A stretch of 64,000 nt of DNA from Baylisascaris procyonis (GCA_037389465.1 JAZARR010000170.1:1434001-1498000), one strand, 5' to 3'; shown: positions 1 to 13,800, counted from the first letter of the stretch. The notes: generated from the letters alone by a model not told the origin. A program made the numbers and translations.

Positions 1-1502
1 TTCTAGATACCAAAGGAAGATTGGCGGAATCTACTGCGCTTTTTTTCCTCTTTTTTTCATTAATTTTGTGAAAATAATTTTTTTGGAAGCGTTGATGACT
101 GCTGTGTTGGATTGATTTTTTTAAATCGCAATATTTTAACGATGTATTTCCGCAAAAAAAATTTTCTTCCACACACGAAGCTTTAAACCGATTGAATGAT
201 GGCTTTGCTATACGAGAAACGACGCAGTCCAAATTAACTCAGTGGGCTAGAATATTTGCGTGGGAGACAAAAGTTGCGGATTCAGACTATGATGCGAATT
301 TTTCTCATCAAAAGCACACAGTTATCAGTCGGAGTTGGAGCCGGACTAAGAGTGACTCCATGAAATGTTTCTATATAAGGGCTACTGTATAGCGACGGTA
401 TATGCATCGCTAAATTATTGTACTTAAATTATATTGTTGTTGAATATAGTTTTCTTAATACAGCAGATAGGAAGCTTTATACCTAACGGCAGCAGCATAT
501 TCTTCCAATGCTTAGGCCGCTTTTTTCTGCTTACATGTCTCAAAAATTACTTTCTATCATACCTCATGGATCGGGCTTAGACCCTTTTATCTTCCTACCT
601 GCAGTTCATATGTTTATTTCAACAACCGTTTTCGTTTTATTGTGAAAGTAACTAAAGCCCTTTCACAGCTTTATATTCGCTTACTGTAGAGGCGGGAAAT
701 GCCGCAAGTTCCATATACTCTTACATTCAGTTGCATACTACCTGTCGTTCCGGTTCAACCCCTTCTTCCAGAAATCCTACACGCGTAGATCCCTGAAGGC
801 ATCATCTAGAAGAATGGCCTCTCTTTCATTTTACAGAATTAGAATATCGAGTGGTTTTTGCCATTTTTGAGTAATTTTGAGAAAATGTGACATCTGATTT
901 AATGATTATAAGGTTGTTTCTTGATTGCTGAGTCTATCCCTAACCGTTTTCTAGTGATCTCATATTGTTGTGGATGAGGCATTGTTTATATTTTCATAAT
1001 TCAGTATTTCTTTCGGTATCCTAATCACTGTTCATAAAGGAATTTTTATTAAAAGACAATTATTGACGAACAATGAAAACTGTATGACACATAAAGTGTA
1101 ATGAGATGCTTTCATTTGTTGTCCACTAAAATTAGGGATAAGAGGAAAAAAGGGTTGAGGAGGCCATATAATGAAATAAGTGATCTTATCGGTGTTGGTG
1201 GTGATTTTTGTGATAGTTTGAAACTGCGTGAAATATTGAAAAAAAATTTAGTAAGAAAATGAAAAAGAATAAATAATGATATTTTTGATGTCGCGTCCCA
1301 TTCTCGCATTTCTTCAATGATTACTGCCTTAGCTAGTATGTTTTGATAAGAGCTAGATATACTTACAATTCTGCAGCTTACTTTGGCCTTACCTTGGTAG
1401 AAGCTGCGAAGGTTGAAAGTCATTAAAATGGCAGGAAAAGAAGTCGAAGGAACTCATTATCCTTCTATTAATGGCATAAGCAGTGAAAAAAAATTGTCCT
1501 CA

Positions 1503-1560
1503 GAGAGATACGAACCCGCGACCTTCCGTCTACCGTTGAATGCTTTGAGGCGAAACTATT
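1503..1560 (-). repeat. tRNA-derived (SINE-like) remnant with B box
   Basis: Read on the minus strand, this segment contains CGCGGGTTCGTATCTC, close to the RNA polymerase III B-box consensus GGTTCGANTCC, preceded by about 40 bases that could derive from the anticodon side of a tRNA. No acceptor stem or cloverleaf can be completed, so it is not an intact tRNA gene. A related segment lies at 8774-8811 in a rootletin intron. The two share a GAAG-(A/G)-TC-(G/T)-CGGGTTCG core on the same strand, which suggests a dispersed short element. Confidence 0.35.
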
Positions 1561-2429
1561 GCAAAAAGGGCATTTGCCGATTTTTAGAATTAATTTTTAA
1601 TTCGTATTTTTAGAATTAATTCGTATGTTCATCTTTTGATGGGGATGAGGATATGGTCAACGATTTCACTAAGGCTAAATGTAGCACAAATATGATATTT
1701 AATCACCGATGATTGTCACCTTAATGTTTTTCGTTTTGTTTTTTCTTATAGCTTCTTTTTATGCTTTATTTTTTTTCCATATATTTACCTCTATAGAATA
1801 GTTAATGCTTTATTTAACGATATATCCTTATGCTTATTTTATCTCAGCTTGTATCATCTCTCATTTCCATCTTATTGAGTGTATAAATTTTTGTATTTAA
1901 TTGAACTCCTCAAATTTTTACCCTTGCAGCAGATATGAAACACATAGTCATGAACGTGTATTTAGCATCATGAGGCCTTATCATTCGTAGTTTGCGTATC
2001 ATTTATTTCACCGGTCGATCACATCACTTTTTTCGATAACGACGGTTTCAATAGTTTCTGCTGTTTTTTTCCTGAGAGATTTGATCCTGCAAATTTTTGT
2101 GTTATTTATTTATATACTCCCGTTTATCATGAATTATATGTGCTTTGAATTTGTTAGCCACATATTACTCAACCTATATTTAATTCAGATAATACAATTT
2201 TCAAGTACAATTCCTTTTAATGCGTGATGCAGTTTAAGGTAATTTTTTGTTTATTACATTTCAATATATAAGTCTCTAAGCTTATTTCTCTGTCTGTAAG
2301 CAATATCCGAAATTTGTAAATATTTGTGTCTCTGCGGGCATTAGAAGAAATTTTATCGTGCGCTAAACGAAAGGAGAGGAAGTGAGAAAAAGGAGAGAGC
2401 ATTGAAATCCTCTAAAGGGAACGTTATAT

Positions 2430-2747
2430 GGATCGAAAAAATGCGACTTTTGGGAATTTTTTTCTCGGCTCCTATTTGCCCACGGGCTGTCATGTATAGA
2501 TGCTTTGAGAGGTCTCGGCGAGCTAATGAGAAATCAGAAAGCTGTTTTTGCCCATATCAAATATGGGCTGAGAACCAGAACCCGTGAAATTCCAAAAATC
2601 GAGATTTCAGGAATTCTGGCCAGACGAATCGGTTTTCAACTTTTGATTCGAAATATAATAACCTATATATCATTTGATAGAGCGTCCTAAGTAGTGTTGA
2701 AAGAAGAGGGCCGTAACTTCATAGGCCTAACCATTGCCGAGAAAAAG
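2430..2747 (+). repeat. Dispersed repeat, copy 1 of 2
   Basis: A 318-base segment starting ggatcgaaaaaatgcga and ending with a gagaaaaag motif. It recurs in direct orientation at 2944-3261 with the same length. Shared blocks include tttttttctcggctc near the start, tttcaggaattctggcc in the middle, and acttcataggcctaacca near the end. Divergence is moderate and includes small changes across about 100 bases of the left half. Short open frames inside differ between copies, so there is no sign of protein selection. It is probably a non-autonomous nematode repeat. Confidence 0.8.
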
Positions 2748-2943
2748 AATTCGCAAATATGAATTACAATACATTTTTATAAAAATACCATATCCTGCAC
2801 CTATAATTTGCTTCTTATCCCATTAGACAGCAAACCACGCATACATCCGTGATCAGCTCATTAAGATCTATCGTTTGATACCAAAAACATCAAAATCGGA
2901 GACAAAAAATATTTTTCCAAAATTTCCCTGTACTACCCCCTTA

Positions 2944-3261
2944 GGATCGAAAAAATGCGATTTTTCGGAATTTTTTTCTCGGCTCATGTTTGACCTTGGG
3001 CGGTGATCTATATATCGTTCGAGAGGTCCCGCCGAGTAGACCACAAATCCAAAGATTTTTTGCACCTGTATGAAATATCGGCCGAGAACGAGAACCCACA
3101 GAATTGAAAAAATCGGGATTTCAGGAATTCTGGCCGCTCGATTCGGTTTTCAACTTTTCTCTCGAAGTATAATGAAATATATATCATTTGATAGAGCTTT
3201 TAAAGTTGTACGGAAGGAAGCAAAGAAGAACTTCATAGGCCTAACCACTGCTGAGAAAAAG
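2944..3261 (+). repeat. Dispersed repeat, copy 2 of 2
   Basis: Direct-orientation partner of the segment at 2430-2747, separated from it by 196 bases of unrelated sequence. It keeps the same beginning (ggatcgaaaaaatgcga) and the same end (cataggcctaacca, then gagaaaaag) and has equal length. The spacer does not look like part of the unit. The arrangement suggests either a local duplication or two insertions of one element. No terminal inverted repeats or clear target-site duplications were recognised. Confidence 0.8.
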
Positions 3262-5242
3262 TTCCGAAATATCAAGTACTATAGGAACATTACATGAATT
3301 AATTACTAATGTCAACCAACTTTCTATAAATCAACGAGAAATGTAAATAATAGGAAAGAATAGTGTATAAAAGAATGGAAATAAGAGAAAGCAGGAAAAA
3401 TTAGAAATTATGTTGATCGCGGGTAGAAGTGAGGATACGAAACTATTGACTATATATTTTTTTATTTCAGTACTAAAATTAAGCTCAGGGGGCTCCTATC
3501 TCTTGTACCCTTCCGCAAGGGATGCTGCTGCCTCCTTGACCTCCTGCTTTCATCGGTATGGAATTGCTGTTATGGAAAAAATTCATTCTCCATTAAATTC
3601 CACTATATTTTTTCTCATTTTTTTCTTGCCACCTCAATAATTATTCAGAAAAGGTGCCTAAAATGGGTACCAAATTCATTATCCGCAAATTTCTGGCTAA
3701 ATCCTTCCCTCGGAACCCATTCGAGTACATCTAGGGCCCAGCTAATCACTTTCCGACACGAAAATCCTGAAAAGGATATTTGAATTGAAAAGCCGCAGTA
3801 ATGGAACAACGACTGGCGTTGAACCACCGTAGTCTGTCGCCATAACCGTTTCTACTCTCTGCTTCTTTCTAGGGGCAATCTGCTTGATTTCCTTCATCTA
3901 AAATATTCGTGCATAGTTAGGTGTTGTCCTTATCTGTGCATATCGATTTCCATTTCAATTCATCAACTTCTTTTATTATGGTTAACTTTCTGGCAGTTTT
4001 CTAGGCGCATTTATATGATTAGAAAATTAATTTCATTGATCCCATCGTGCTGTTGTTTCTGCAATGAGGCCATATAGCGATTCTAAGTTTTCAATCTTTA
4101 TTCCCTCAATTAGCGATTCTAAGTTCGAGGATTTTCAATTTTTAATAACTGATTTGAATGATTAGCAACCTTTATGTCTAAGAAACTCGCATTTCTTTTA
4201 CGAACGGCTGTCCTCGTCTCATAACGTTTAATATTTATTATATTCTAACGATCTAACTGCCGTAAACGTCTAAATACTAAGTGATGCTCAATCCTGTTCA
4301 GAGCTGTTGAATCTCAAAAAGAAGTTTCTTTGTCACTCAAAGAGTATGTAGTGAAATTATGCGACGATGTGAGAATGCATCCGTATAGAATAATTTCATT
4401 AAGTATTACAATTAATAATTCAAACAAATCATTCAAAAATTAATCTTCTCGAAAGCATGAAAACATGCAAAAAAATGTGCTGAAAATCAGAGTTTCTTAT
4501 GATACGTTCATGAGGGTTGTCCATAGTTGACGTTTCAACAGTTTTCAGAACTGTAACGAAAACGTGATGCCAATCAAACCTTCAACCTTTATCTCTAAGC
4601 GTTTTTCTCAATATGCAAATTTCAATGTGCATTTTCAATTGATGATGACTCTCTTTTCTTAATTTTTATGCTGTTTGGAAAATATCTGAAATCGTTTTTA
4701 TGATAGAATTATGAGAAATTTTTTGATTGTATGTTTTTCAAAAAAAAAACTTCCTCACCCATTATCGATTTTTTTTTCAAATTTTAAAATACTGTTTCAC
4801 AAAACATGACATGTTATTGTCTGCTAGATATAGAGGCATATAAAAGAACAGTCAAATAACTGTTCGACGGGATAGAATTGGTGAAAGAAACCAACAATTA
4901 TAAGCAGACTATGAGGAATTTAAGCTATGCGTACATGAAGGTATAGGCAACATTTTTCAAAACAGCTCTGAAAAATGTAAGCATCATTGTATTGTTTCTT
5001 TTCTTTTCTTCGTTGAAAAAAACGAACAAAAAGAAACAGAGAAATAACAGCAATATAGTTATTTCATTTATAAGCTTAACATTGTATGATCGTAGTATAA
5101 TATGGCGTTTTAGCGCAGATAATAATAATCGGTGCATTAAAATAGCACACTGCTTAATTTTAAGTATTATAGCGTATAAAATTTCAACAAAAAGGACACC
5201 TCCGCTAATTGAAAATTCATCGGCGGATAAAAGTATAACATC

Positions 5243-7830
5243 TCATTCATCAAGTCCACTTCTTGTGCTTCTCGTTTGCACTATAATTGTTGTCTTCTTC
5301 TTGATCTCTGAAATTTTTTAATAACGAAACAAAACGTTTATTATTAGAAAATATTATTGAGGAATTAAAAATAATTCACACAATAAGCTGACCAAATTTT
5401 AGAAATAACTTTTTATGCAAAACTTTCAGACTGAACTTCAAGTTTTTTTTTTTCAACTGAAAACCTTGGCTGGTTTTGGAGTTATGGAGACCACGAATCG
5501 CTATGGAATAAATGCAAAAACTGAATGAAGGAAGCTCACACCGATAGCTATAGCACGACCTTAACGAGAGAGCTATAGAGCTATAGCACGACTTTAACGA
5601 GAGGGCTATAGACCAACAAGCCTCACACCGATAGCACGACCTTAACGAGAAAACTCATTAAGGTCATGCTCGTTTGCGTCATCTGCATCAATGAATCCTG
5701 TTTTAGCCAACATTGCATGGGCTATAGATCCAAGTTTTAGCGTCATAGCAAGTGAGGATCTGATATTGGCGACATATTTTAGCTATCTAATATTATAAAA
5801 CTAACCACCATCGCCGACTTCAACAGATGGCTCATAACGAGATGCACTCTCGCTTAGATGATTAGTCACTCCACCGGTTTGTGTGACAAGACCACTAATG
5901 CCGGATGTTCTATATGAACTGGTATAGGATTCTTGTGCTTTTTCACCTGGAAATAATTTTTGTACCTTTCAAATACTTGACAGCTTGTCTTTATTTTTGC
6001 TTTCGCATGATTTCATCACTTCTTTCTCTATTTTCGCGTCTGCTTTCTAAAGGATAACAGAACTACTGAGGCTCGTCTGCTAATATCCTAAAATTCCTCA
6101 TTTAAACGTCCGTCTATGTCATAGAGCTACCTGCTTCTTTCGTGTGCAATGAAACGTTTTGTATCTAAGAAATTATCGCACTCATTGCAATAACGTTGAG
6201 GCAAATCCCTTCTACTGGCCAATAAGACTGGGCACTATCAAACTGTTTGAACGTTATGAGATAAGGAGGTTCAATTTAATTAACCCTAGTGACATCCACT
6301 TAGATCGCCTTCTTCAGTTAGTGAGGCAGCAGCGAATTTTTTGGCCAAAAACAGCATTTGGGAAGATTTTGTGAAATTTTAGGAGAAGGGAAGGGATATC
6401 CTTGTACTTGAAAGAAATATGATTGATATCCGCAATCGTGACACCATGAAATGAAAGTCATGAATCGGCGAATATATATTTTATAAATAACCTACCGTCT
6501 TTTAGTGAGAGATTTGTTGAAGAGGTTCTATAGATATCATTGAACGGTGAAGCGTAGTAAGAAGACGAGAAAGCATTTTGACTGAAAATATAATCGAGTT
6601 ATTGTCATGAAACCAAATTGTGGCCACTCAAATTCTTAGAAAAAACGTAAACGATAAATTTTGTTCAGAGTATTATTATACGCTCTCAATTGCAACAAGA
6701 TCCACTTGTAGAATCTAACATCCTTCATCGGAAGAAAATATTTTCGTATATCACATTGATAGTCATTAAAAAATAGTCGAAGTTTTATAGGCGTGATTCC
6801 GAACAAAACGATCTAAATTGTCTATTTGCCTATTATAGCTTTCTAAACGTTGTGGTCGTTCTCGCTTTTCATGCTGACATATTTTTGTATGTTTTCCCAT
6901 CTCGGGACATGTTTTTCCACCTGTTTTCCAACAAAACTAAATAAATAAATCGACGAAAATAGAAGACATTTCTCATCGCCTTTCTTCCATTCCGCTTATG
7001 CTTCCTAACTGTAAATATTCACTTATAATATTTACATAATTGACGAAGAAAATGAATCTCATATGTTACTTCAAGAAACTACTGAAATTTCACGCATCAT
7101 ATTGCCTAGATCGAACATCATCCTCAGCAGTTCTAGGAATAAGGATATCCGTTCATTCTCTCACAAAACTCGAAAGTTTCGTATATTTAAATGTTCTCTT
7201 AATGGTCGAAATTTGGGACAGAGTGGTTCCTCTTCAATAACCCCTCCTCGCATTTGAAAAACTCAAAATTGAGAGGATTTCTTGCTCATCAATTTTAGTT
7301 GAGACAGTACGGTTCTTTTAAAGCAACGAGGATTTGACAAGGCGTTATTAAATGTTCGGCTATTGCTTTTAAAGCATTCAATGCTTTAAAGCTTTTACTT
7401 CAAAAATATTCCTTTATGGCTAAAAGTTTTGTCACGACCAATCTATTTTATTGTAATTATTCTAAATTTTCTTATTTTATTGAATTTTAAAATCTAGATG
7501 AATTTTATTTGCTCGAAATATTATAAAATCGAATATTTATTAAAATCTTCATGTTTATTGCTATAATCTTAACTCTTACCCTCCAGTGAGATAATCAAAG
7601 CTGTCGGCTCGTGGATAGATCGCTGGTCCAGCACTAACGACACCACTACTACTCATTCCAAACACTGAACTACCAATTTTACTCATATCACTGAGGTAAA
7701 TTCTTTCGGTTGCATCACGGCGTCTGAGACGCTCATTGTTGAGTTGCTCTCGCAGGATGTTCAATTGTGTTTCCAATTGTTTGATACGATTCTTTTGTGC
7801 ACGATCACGATTCTCAATTATTCTTTCCAC
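5243..7830 (-). CDS. che-10: Rootletin exons 39-42: end of rod and S/T-rich tail
   Basis: Exons: 7580-7830, 6496-6581, 5806-5946 (or 5809-5946), 5243-5307. Exon 39 ends the rod ([20 protein letters not shown]) and runs into a Ser/Gly-rich segment. Reading straight on gives a TAA at 7576-7578, but GG|GTAAGAG there is a good donor. Exon 40 follows an ideal ttttcag acceptor and encodes [20 protein letters not shown]. Exon 41 encodes [20 protein letters not shown] and more. Exon 42 begins after atttcag, encodes [18 protein letters not shown] and ends in TGA. Phases agree at all three joins (GG+T, G+GT, G+AG). The tail repeats the motif SSYxxS and TSxT and could be a phosphorylation or anchoring region; that role is inference. 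If the 7576 stop were used, an isoform without the tail would result. Confidence 0.82.
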
Positions 7831-10800
7831 CTAAATTTAGAAAAATTTTCATAATGTTCCGAAAAAAACGATCCTCACTCACAGATGATTTTTGAACCTT
7901 AATTATACTTGATATCTCATAAGAGTAACTTCCGTCTCAATAAACACTTAAAGTTTCAATACGAGAATATTAAATACTATTTACTTCCAACAATCAAAAT
8001 CCATTTAATCTCTATAAATGTTGATAGTTTTCAACATCGATTCAATGAATAACTAAGCGTTTAAAAAGTGTATTTTAGTAGAGAATTGGATGGAAAGAAA
8101 ATCAGATGAGAAAATTATAGCTTTATAAGGAAAATGTGGGAATTTTTGAAAAAGATTTTATGATGGACTCGCCTGAACTTTCTCAGCTTTCACCGATTGC
8201 ACAAATCTATCGTGTTCCTCTTTTTGTTTATTGGTGAGTGCGATTAGCCGATTTCCGTTATCCATTTCTAATTGAGCGATTTGTTGTTGTAACTGAGCAC
8301 AATTACGGCATAGTTCCTGGAAATGTTTTTCTTTTCCTCTTCCAAGTTTTTTTCCTCTTCCTACTCGATTGGGCGAATTTCTTTGGGCTATTTAGTGTTT
8401 TTTCATTTTATTTTTACTTAAATAATTCCAATATAAGCTTTATAAGAGTAACGTTGATCACCTCTTGATTGATGGAGAAAGTTATCTGTTATGGCAAACG
8501 GATCAAACTATTTGGCACTATCATTTTTTGGCGAAGAATTCCAAAAAAAAAAATCAACAGAAAAACAGAATCATCTCTATCTAGCATTTACATTTGAATC
8601 CGGGCAACAGTTTATACGGTTCATGCACTGTAATGGTCGTTTAGAAAACAAGAAGATATATCTTCCTGATTCGGTCAACTTTAGAAAAATACAAGAAGGA
8701 TACAAGAAATCCCATTCGATGATATGGTACGAAGAGCTGTACTAGGATGATCAGTAAAAACATTTGTTCAAAAATCGGAGATCCGAACCCGAGATCTTCG
8801 TTACACCGTTTCTTTCTAAATCAAAATGTTCATAGTTGGAAGTCACTGTAAAAGAATAATAAATGATGACTTCTGCAACATGAAGAATCGTTTACCTTGT
8901 TTTCCCTTTCCAATGCATTCAACGAACGTTCAATAGCCTCACGTTGTGCAGATGTTTCGCTTATTACCGCTTCAGCACTACGTTTCTCTGTTTCCAACTG
9001 AAAAAGTTCGTGCTCTTTTCTATTCATCAAGTTTCAGCAATGGAGAGGTAAATGACAAATATCATCCTTCATAAAGCTTTCTTGTCCAAATCTTTACTAC
9101 CTGATCTGCCTCTTGGAATAAAGGATGGAAAAGAAAAATCATAGATAACTCTCCCATACTGCTTTCAATTTTATGATCATGAGGTTCTTTTCTATGCGAT
9201 AACGTAAATTCGAAAAAAAAACAACTTACGATCTCGATTTTCTTAATAAGCGTGATGCGGATTCTCTTCAACTCTTCGACTCTCTTATGTGTGACAGATT
9301 TATCGGCTTCAAGTTGTGAAATACGTCTTCGAAGATCATCAAGTTCATTTTGGAGCGTTTTACGTTCGCTAATGGCTGCTGACAGTTGATTGCGCAAATC
9401 CGATTCAGCACTGCGTTGCGTTGCGATTGTCTGTAATGAATGCTCGAATGGTTAGCTAAAAAAATTTGACCGTCAAGTTATATTTCACTGGCCCCTTTTC
9501 TAGAAAGATGGCGACGGTAAATCGAAAGGCGAAAGATGCTTGTTTTTTGGGCCATTTGAGTGCCTCAGGAAGCAAAATTTGCATATATAATAGCCACGAC
9601 GTTCTTTCGTCAAAAATTCGTCCACGACATGACCATGGGGAAACAAACAGCCAGGTAAGGTTTTTGTCGGCAACCCGTCAGATATCATCGTCTTAGCTTA
9701 TACATGTCCTTAACTCAAAAAATGTCAGGAAAACCGACATAAAGACGTACATATCTAGAGACATGACATCATTCTAATATGATTATGTCAAATGAAAAAA
9801 AAGTAGACTTCAAGCATTATTTATGGTGTCGATGCATAAGAAAAGTACGAAAATACCCTCTCGAGCTCGTTGATTTTATCGGAAAGGCGATTCTTGCTCA
9901 AATTGGCATCTTGTAGTTGTCGTTGCAAATCAGAGATACGATTCGATGCATCATGTAGATGTTGCTTATGATCACGAAGTTCAGAACGAACGCTCATCAA
10001 TTCGTTTTCCAATTGTTGTTTACGGCTATTTGCAGCAGTAAGATCGCTATGTGAAATATTCAGCTGAAAACAAAAGAAAAATTACTGAAAGTGTACTAAA
10101 ATATTTTTACGTTCAACAACAGACCCACTAAATAAATAGTAACGCCTTACTGTGTCAATTCCTTCAATGATATTTAATCTCTTCTAAGGTAAACAAAAAA
10201 TTTCTAATATTTTGGATAATTTTTTCGTATACGAAAATGATATTTGGTGAAAACAGCTTAAGTTACAAAAAAATAAAGAGCGTAGGAGAGAGCGAATATT
10301 TGATGGTGGAAAAGATTCATTGCAAATAATTCAAATCCAAATTACCACTAGTTTTCATATTAAGTAATTGAAGGAAATACTTCTAGTTCATTTAGTGAAC
10401 CCTCTTTAGTCTTAGATGAAATTCCAACTTTCACAATCAATTAACATCGTTTAATAATCCCATTATAAAAGGAGCAATTTTGATTCCTATCTTTGATCGC
10501 GATACATATTTATGCATACTTATTGTTAGATAAGTTGCCTGTTATGAGTAAATCTGCACTTGAATAAATAGTATCACTAATCTTCAATATCAATATAGAA
10601 AAATCCTTCCACACTTATTTCCTTGTACCATTTGAAAAACTACCAATTTGATAATTAAAAATTAATTCTCATAATTTTATACCGTACCTGATCTCTCAAT
10701 TGTTGACATTCACGAGCGATTCTCGTCTGCTCTTCAAGGCTTCGTCTCAATTCCACTTCAACTTTCTCCGCTTTTATCAAATCTCTTTTCAATCTATCTG

Positions 10801-13800
10801 CGGCATCTTTTAGATCGGCATTTTTGCTCTCACTGATTTGCAATTGCGAAGAAAGTTTTCGCACCGAATCGTTCAAACTCTAAAATAACATGCAACGTCT
10901 ATCTACAACGATCATCCACCGTCATTGGAATGAGAAAGACCAAACGGAACAACGATAAATATACGAGCGAAAAAGTCAATGGCAGAGGTTTGTCGACGAT
11001 CAGAAACAAATTCCACCAATAAATTCTTAAAAAAAAAATTTTATCAATACTCTCGATTATGCTTTTGGGAAGAAAATTAACGTCGAATGAAAGTAGACAA
11101 AATAATTTTTTATTTTTGTAATCGTTTTTATCAATTTCCAAAAATTTCATCTTATTTAGAAATCTAAAGTTTTTTCTATCATTTCATCGTATGTATGCAT
11201 GCATTTATTATTATTACGTTCATTGCGCCCTATTGTAAAACATTTTGCTTCCAACAATCGACGACAGAATTCTATCCTTACCCCATTCCCTTAGGTAGCT
11301 TATCCTCTTAAAATATTTCTTATAGGGATTTTTATGAGATATCGGAAAATTTCTATAGTATTTCGGATCAAACTTATTTTACTTCGATCATCAGACAATG
11401 AAGGAGGATTGATGTGCAATAACAAGCACCTGTCTTTCGGTTTCGAACGACGTCATAAGCATCTTAACACGAGCTTCTCCATCGTCTACAGGTGCCCTAC
11501 TTTCTAGATGAAGTTTCTTCAGATCCCACTCTTCCTCACGTTCGCGTAATGTACGAATATCACTCTGAGCAGTTTCCACTTCAGTCTGAAGTTTCTTCAC
11601 CATTTCCTGAAATTTCTTTTGTGCTAAAATTGGAAATAAGTCGGCAAATGGATAGATGAAATGATAGTGATGATGGCGCTTATAATTTTTAATGCTAAAA
11701 ACCGCTGTGAAAAGGAAATCAACCATTTTAGCTAATATCGGGACGGCTAGTGTACAGTATCTACGAACACCGCATATCGGAAACATGAGATGGAGTGCTA
11801 TGTGGATGTGACTTAAGATAGCAAGAAAAATATCATAGATAAGAAAGATAGTATTCCCGCTAAATTTAAGAAAATGGGATGCAAAAAGTTAGACGTCCTT
11901 TATGATGGATAATAGGTGGATAATTCCGATTTCGTAATGGAATGATACGACAACATTGGAAAGGTCATTATGACGCCTTAGAATTTCATAAAGATATGCA
12001 AATTTTGCATATGAAGTTTAAGATTCATCTTTAGAGATGAATCACGTCCCTCAGCATGGATAATGACTCAACTACCGAAATGTAGCACACTTTAATCTTT
12101 CTATTGGTCGAACGTATTGGATTTTTCATAATTTAATCGAGCAGAAAATGTTCGACTTCGTCATTGCAATGGTTTAAGCTTTGAGATGAAAACTGAAATT
12201 TATGGACCGGGAATGCGTATTTAAAATATTTCAGCTATCTTAGCTATTTCGGCTATTTCAAATGCAATGGATAATCATTGTTGATTGATGAATGAGAAAA
12301 AATGTTACCAGAAATGAGGAAATGTTCACATACATTAAGATGACGAATCTGTGCCTCCTTTCCACGTGTTTCCAATTCAAATGCTGTGATCTTCGATTTC
12401 ATTGTACGACGTTCCTCATCACGCTGTTTCAACGCTTCCTCTTGTGATTTGAGAAGTTCCTTTGCTGATACAAGTTTCAATTCCACTTTTCGCTTTTCTA
12501 TAATTTATTCGATTTTGTGGCCACCAAACGAATAGATTAATAGAAAATTTAACGAGAAAATTCCTTTTAAGCGCTATTCATTAGTAGATTGTTATAGAGT
12601 GAATTCATCATCAAATATTTGTGATAACAATGCTTGGGATAACTTATTATAAACAATCCTTATTTTTAATGCATTAAATAATTGAATCGTAGGGAAAAAG
12701 TTCATAATTGTAAACAAACTACGAATGCAATGTGGGGCCAAATAATTACTCCCCTTGAAGGTAACGTGACAAACCTATATCACCTGTGTGATTCCTAAGG
12801 CGATCGATTCTTGAAAGAGAATATTAAGTTACCCAAAAGTTTTTTTATACATGCTTCTTTCGTAGGTTAGGTCAATTTCCTGTAAAATCATAGCCAAACA
12901 TATCTAGCGAGAAAGCCCACTTAAATTTCCATGAGGAGTTTCCATGCGTAAAGATCGAAAAGTTTATTCACGGGTGGGAAATATCCCATGTAGGCAATTA
13001 AACTTCTCCATCCATCAACCTGAAATTTATGGTCTTAGTCGATTTCAAAGGATCAGTGAAAAAAAAAATTCAGGAAGGAAGAAATTGTTTACCTTCTTCG
13101 ATGTCACTTAGACGTTCTTCGATAGATTTATAGAGCGTTTCATGCTTGTTCACCGTGATATGATCAGTTGTCTTTCGCTTTAGGCGATCCAATGAATCGC
13201 GATAGTCGTTCTAGAATAGATAATATTGTAATTTATATTTCCTGCTTCCGCATTTTAACCGCTTAATTCAGTTAGTTATTATCTGGCTTTCTTTAGAAAT
13301 TTTTAACCACTCTTTTGGAAGGTGGATTTAAAAAAATGGCAGTTGAATTTCCTGCTGAATCAGTAATGGAAATTACAAAGAAAAGATTTTCGGATCGTGG
13401 TCTAAATTTAGTATTCAATTTTTGGGAATGTGATCCTGCTTTATTTAAAAAATTATAGCTTTCTTCCAATCATCCATATTCCATCGACCGATATATTATG
13501 CTAATTGAATTTGTTGTGGAAATAAACTGCAGAAACTTTACAAAATGTTACGATGATTACATTAACTAGCCGACAGAAGGTTCGGCTAGTGCGTATCACC
13601 GTCGCAATATCTTTTTTTCTGAAATACTATCGGTTTTTCGAAATTTATTGGTTGTATATTTAGTTGCAGCGTTATAAATATATTTTGCCACTTTGTACGA
13701 CCATTAATATCTGCGCTCAAACCATCTTAGTATGAAGTTGTGCGAAAACATTTATCGAACCCATTCGATAAGTTCTTACTCTTTCTCTTTCGATCATCTC

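Larger units (their letters stand above)
1..5242. other. Intergenic region downstream of rootletin
   Basis: No gene can be supported here. The DNA is AT-rich with runs of A and T. It holds a B-box tRNA-like remnant near 1503-1560, two copies of one repeat (2430-2747 and 2944-3261), and a short direct repeat of tagcgattctaagtt at about 4075 and 4112. A more GC-rich patch at about 720-840 follows an acceptor-like ttacattcag on the plus strand and is open for about 45 codons in one frame, but no flanking exon or start was found. The stretch 3640-3850 shows broken reading frames typical of a decayed element. Confidence 0.6.

Noticed and set aside
4992..5321. 109-codon plus-strand frame
   Set aside because: It overlaps the last rootletin exon in antisense and is otherwise AT-rich with no recognisable features.
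7576..7578. TAA as the end of the rootletin gene
   Set aside because: It overlaps a consensus donor and three phase-compatible exons lie downstream, so it is better read as intronic; a minor isoform ending here remains possible.
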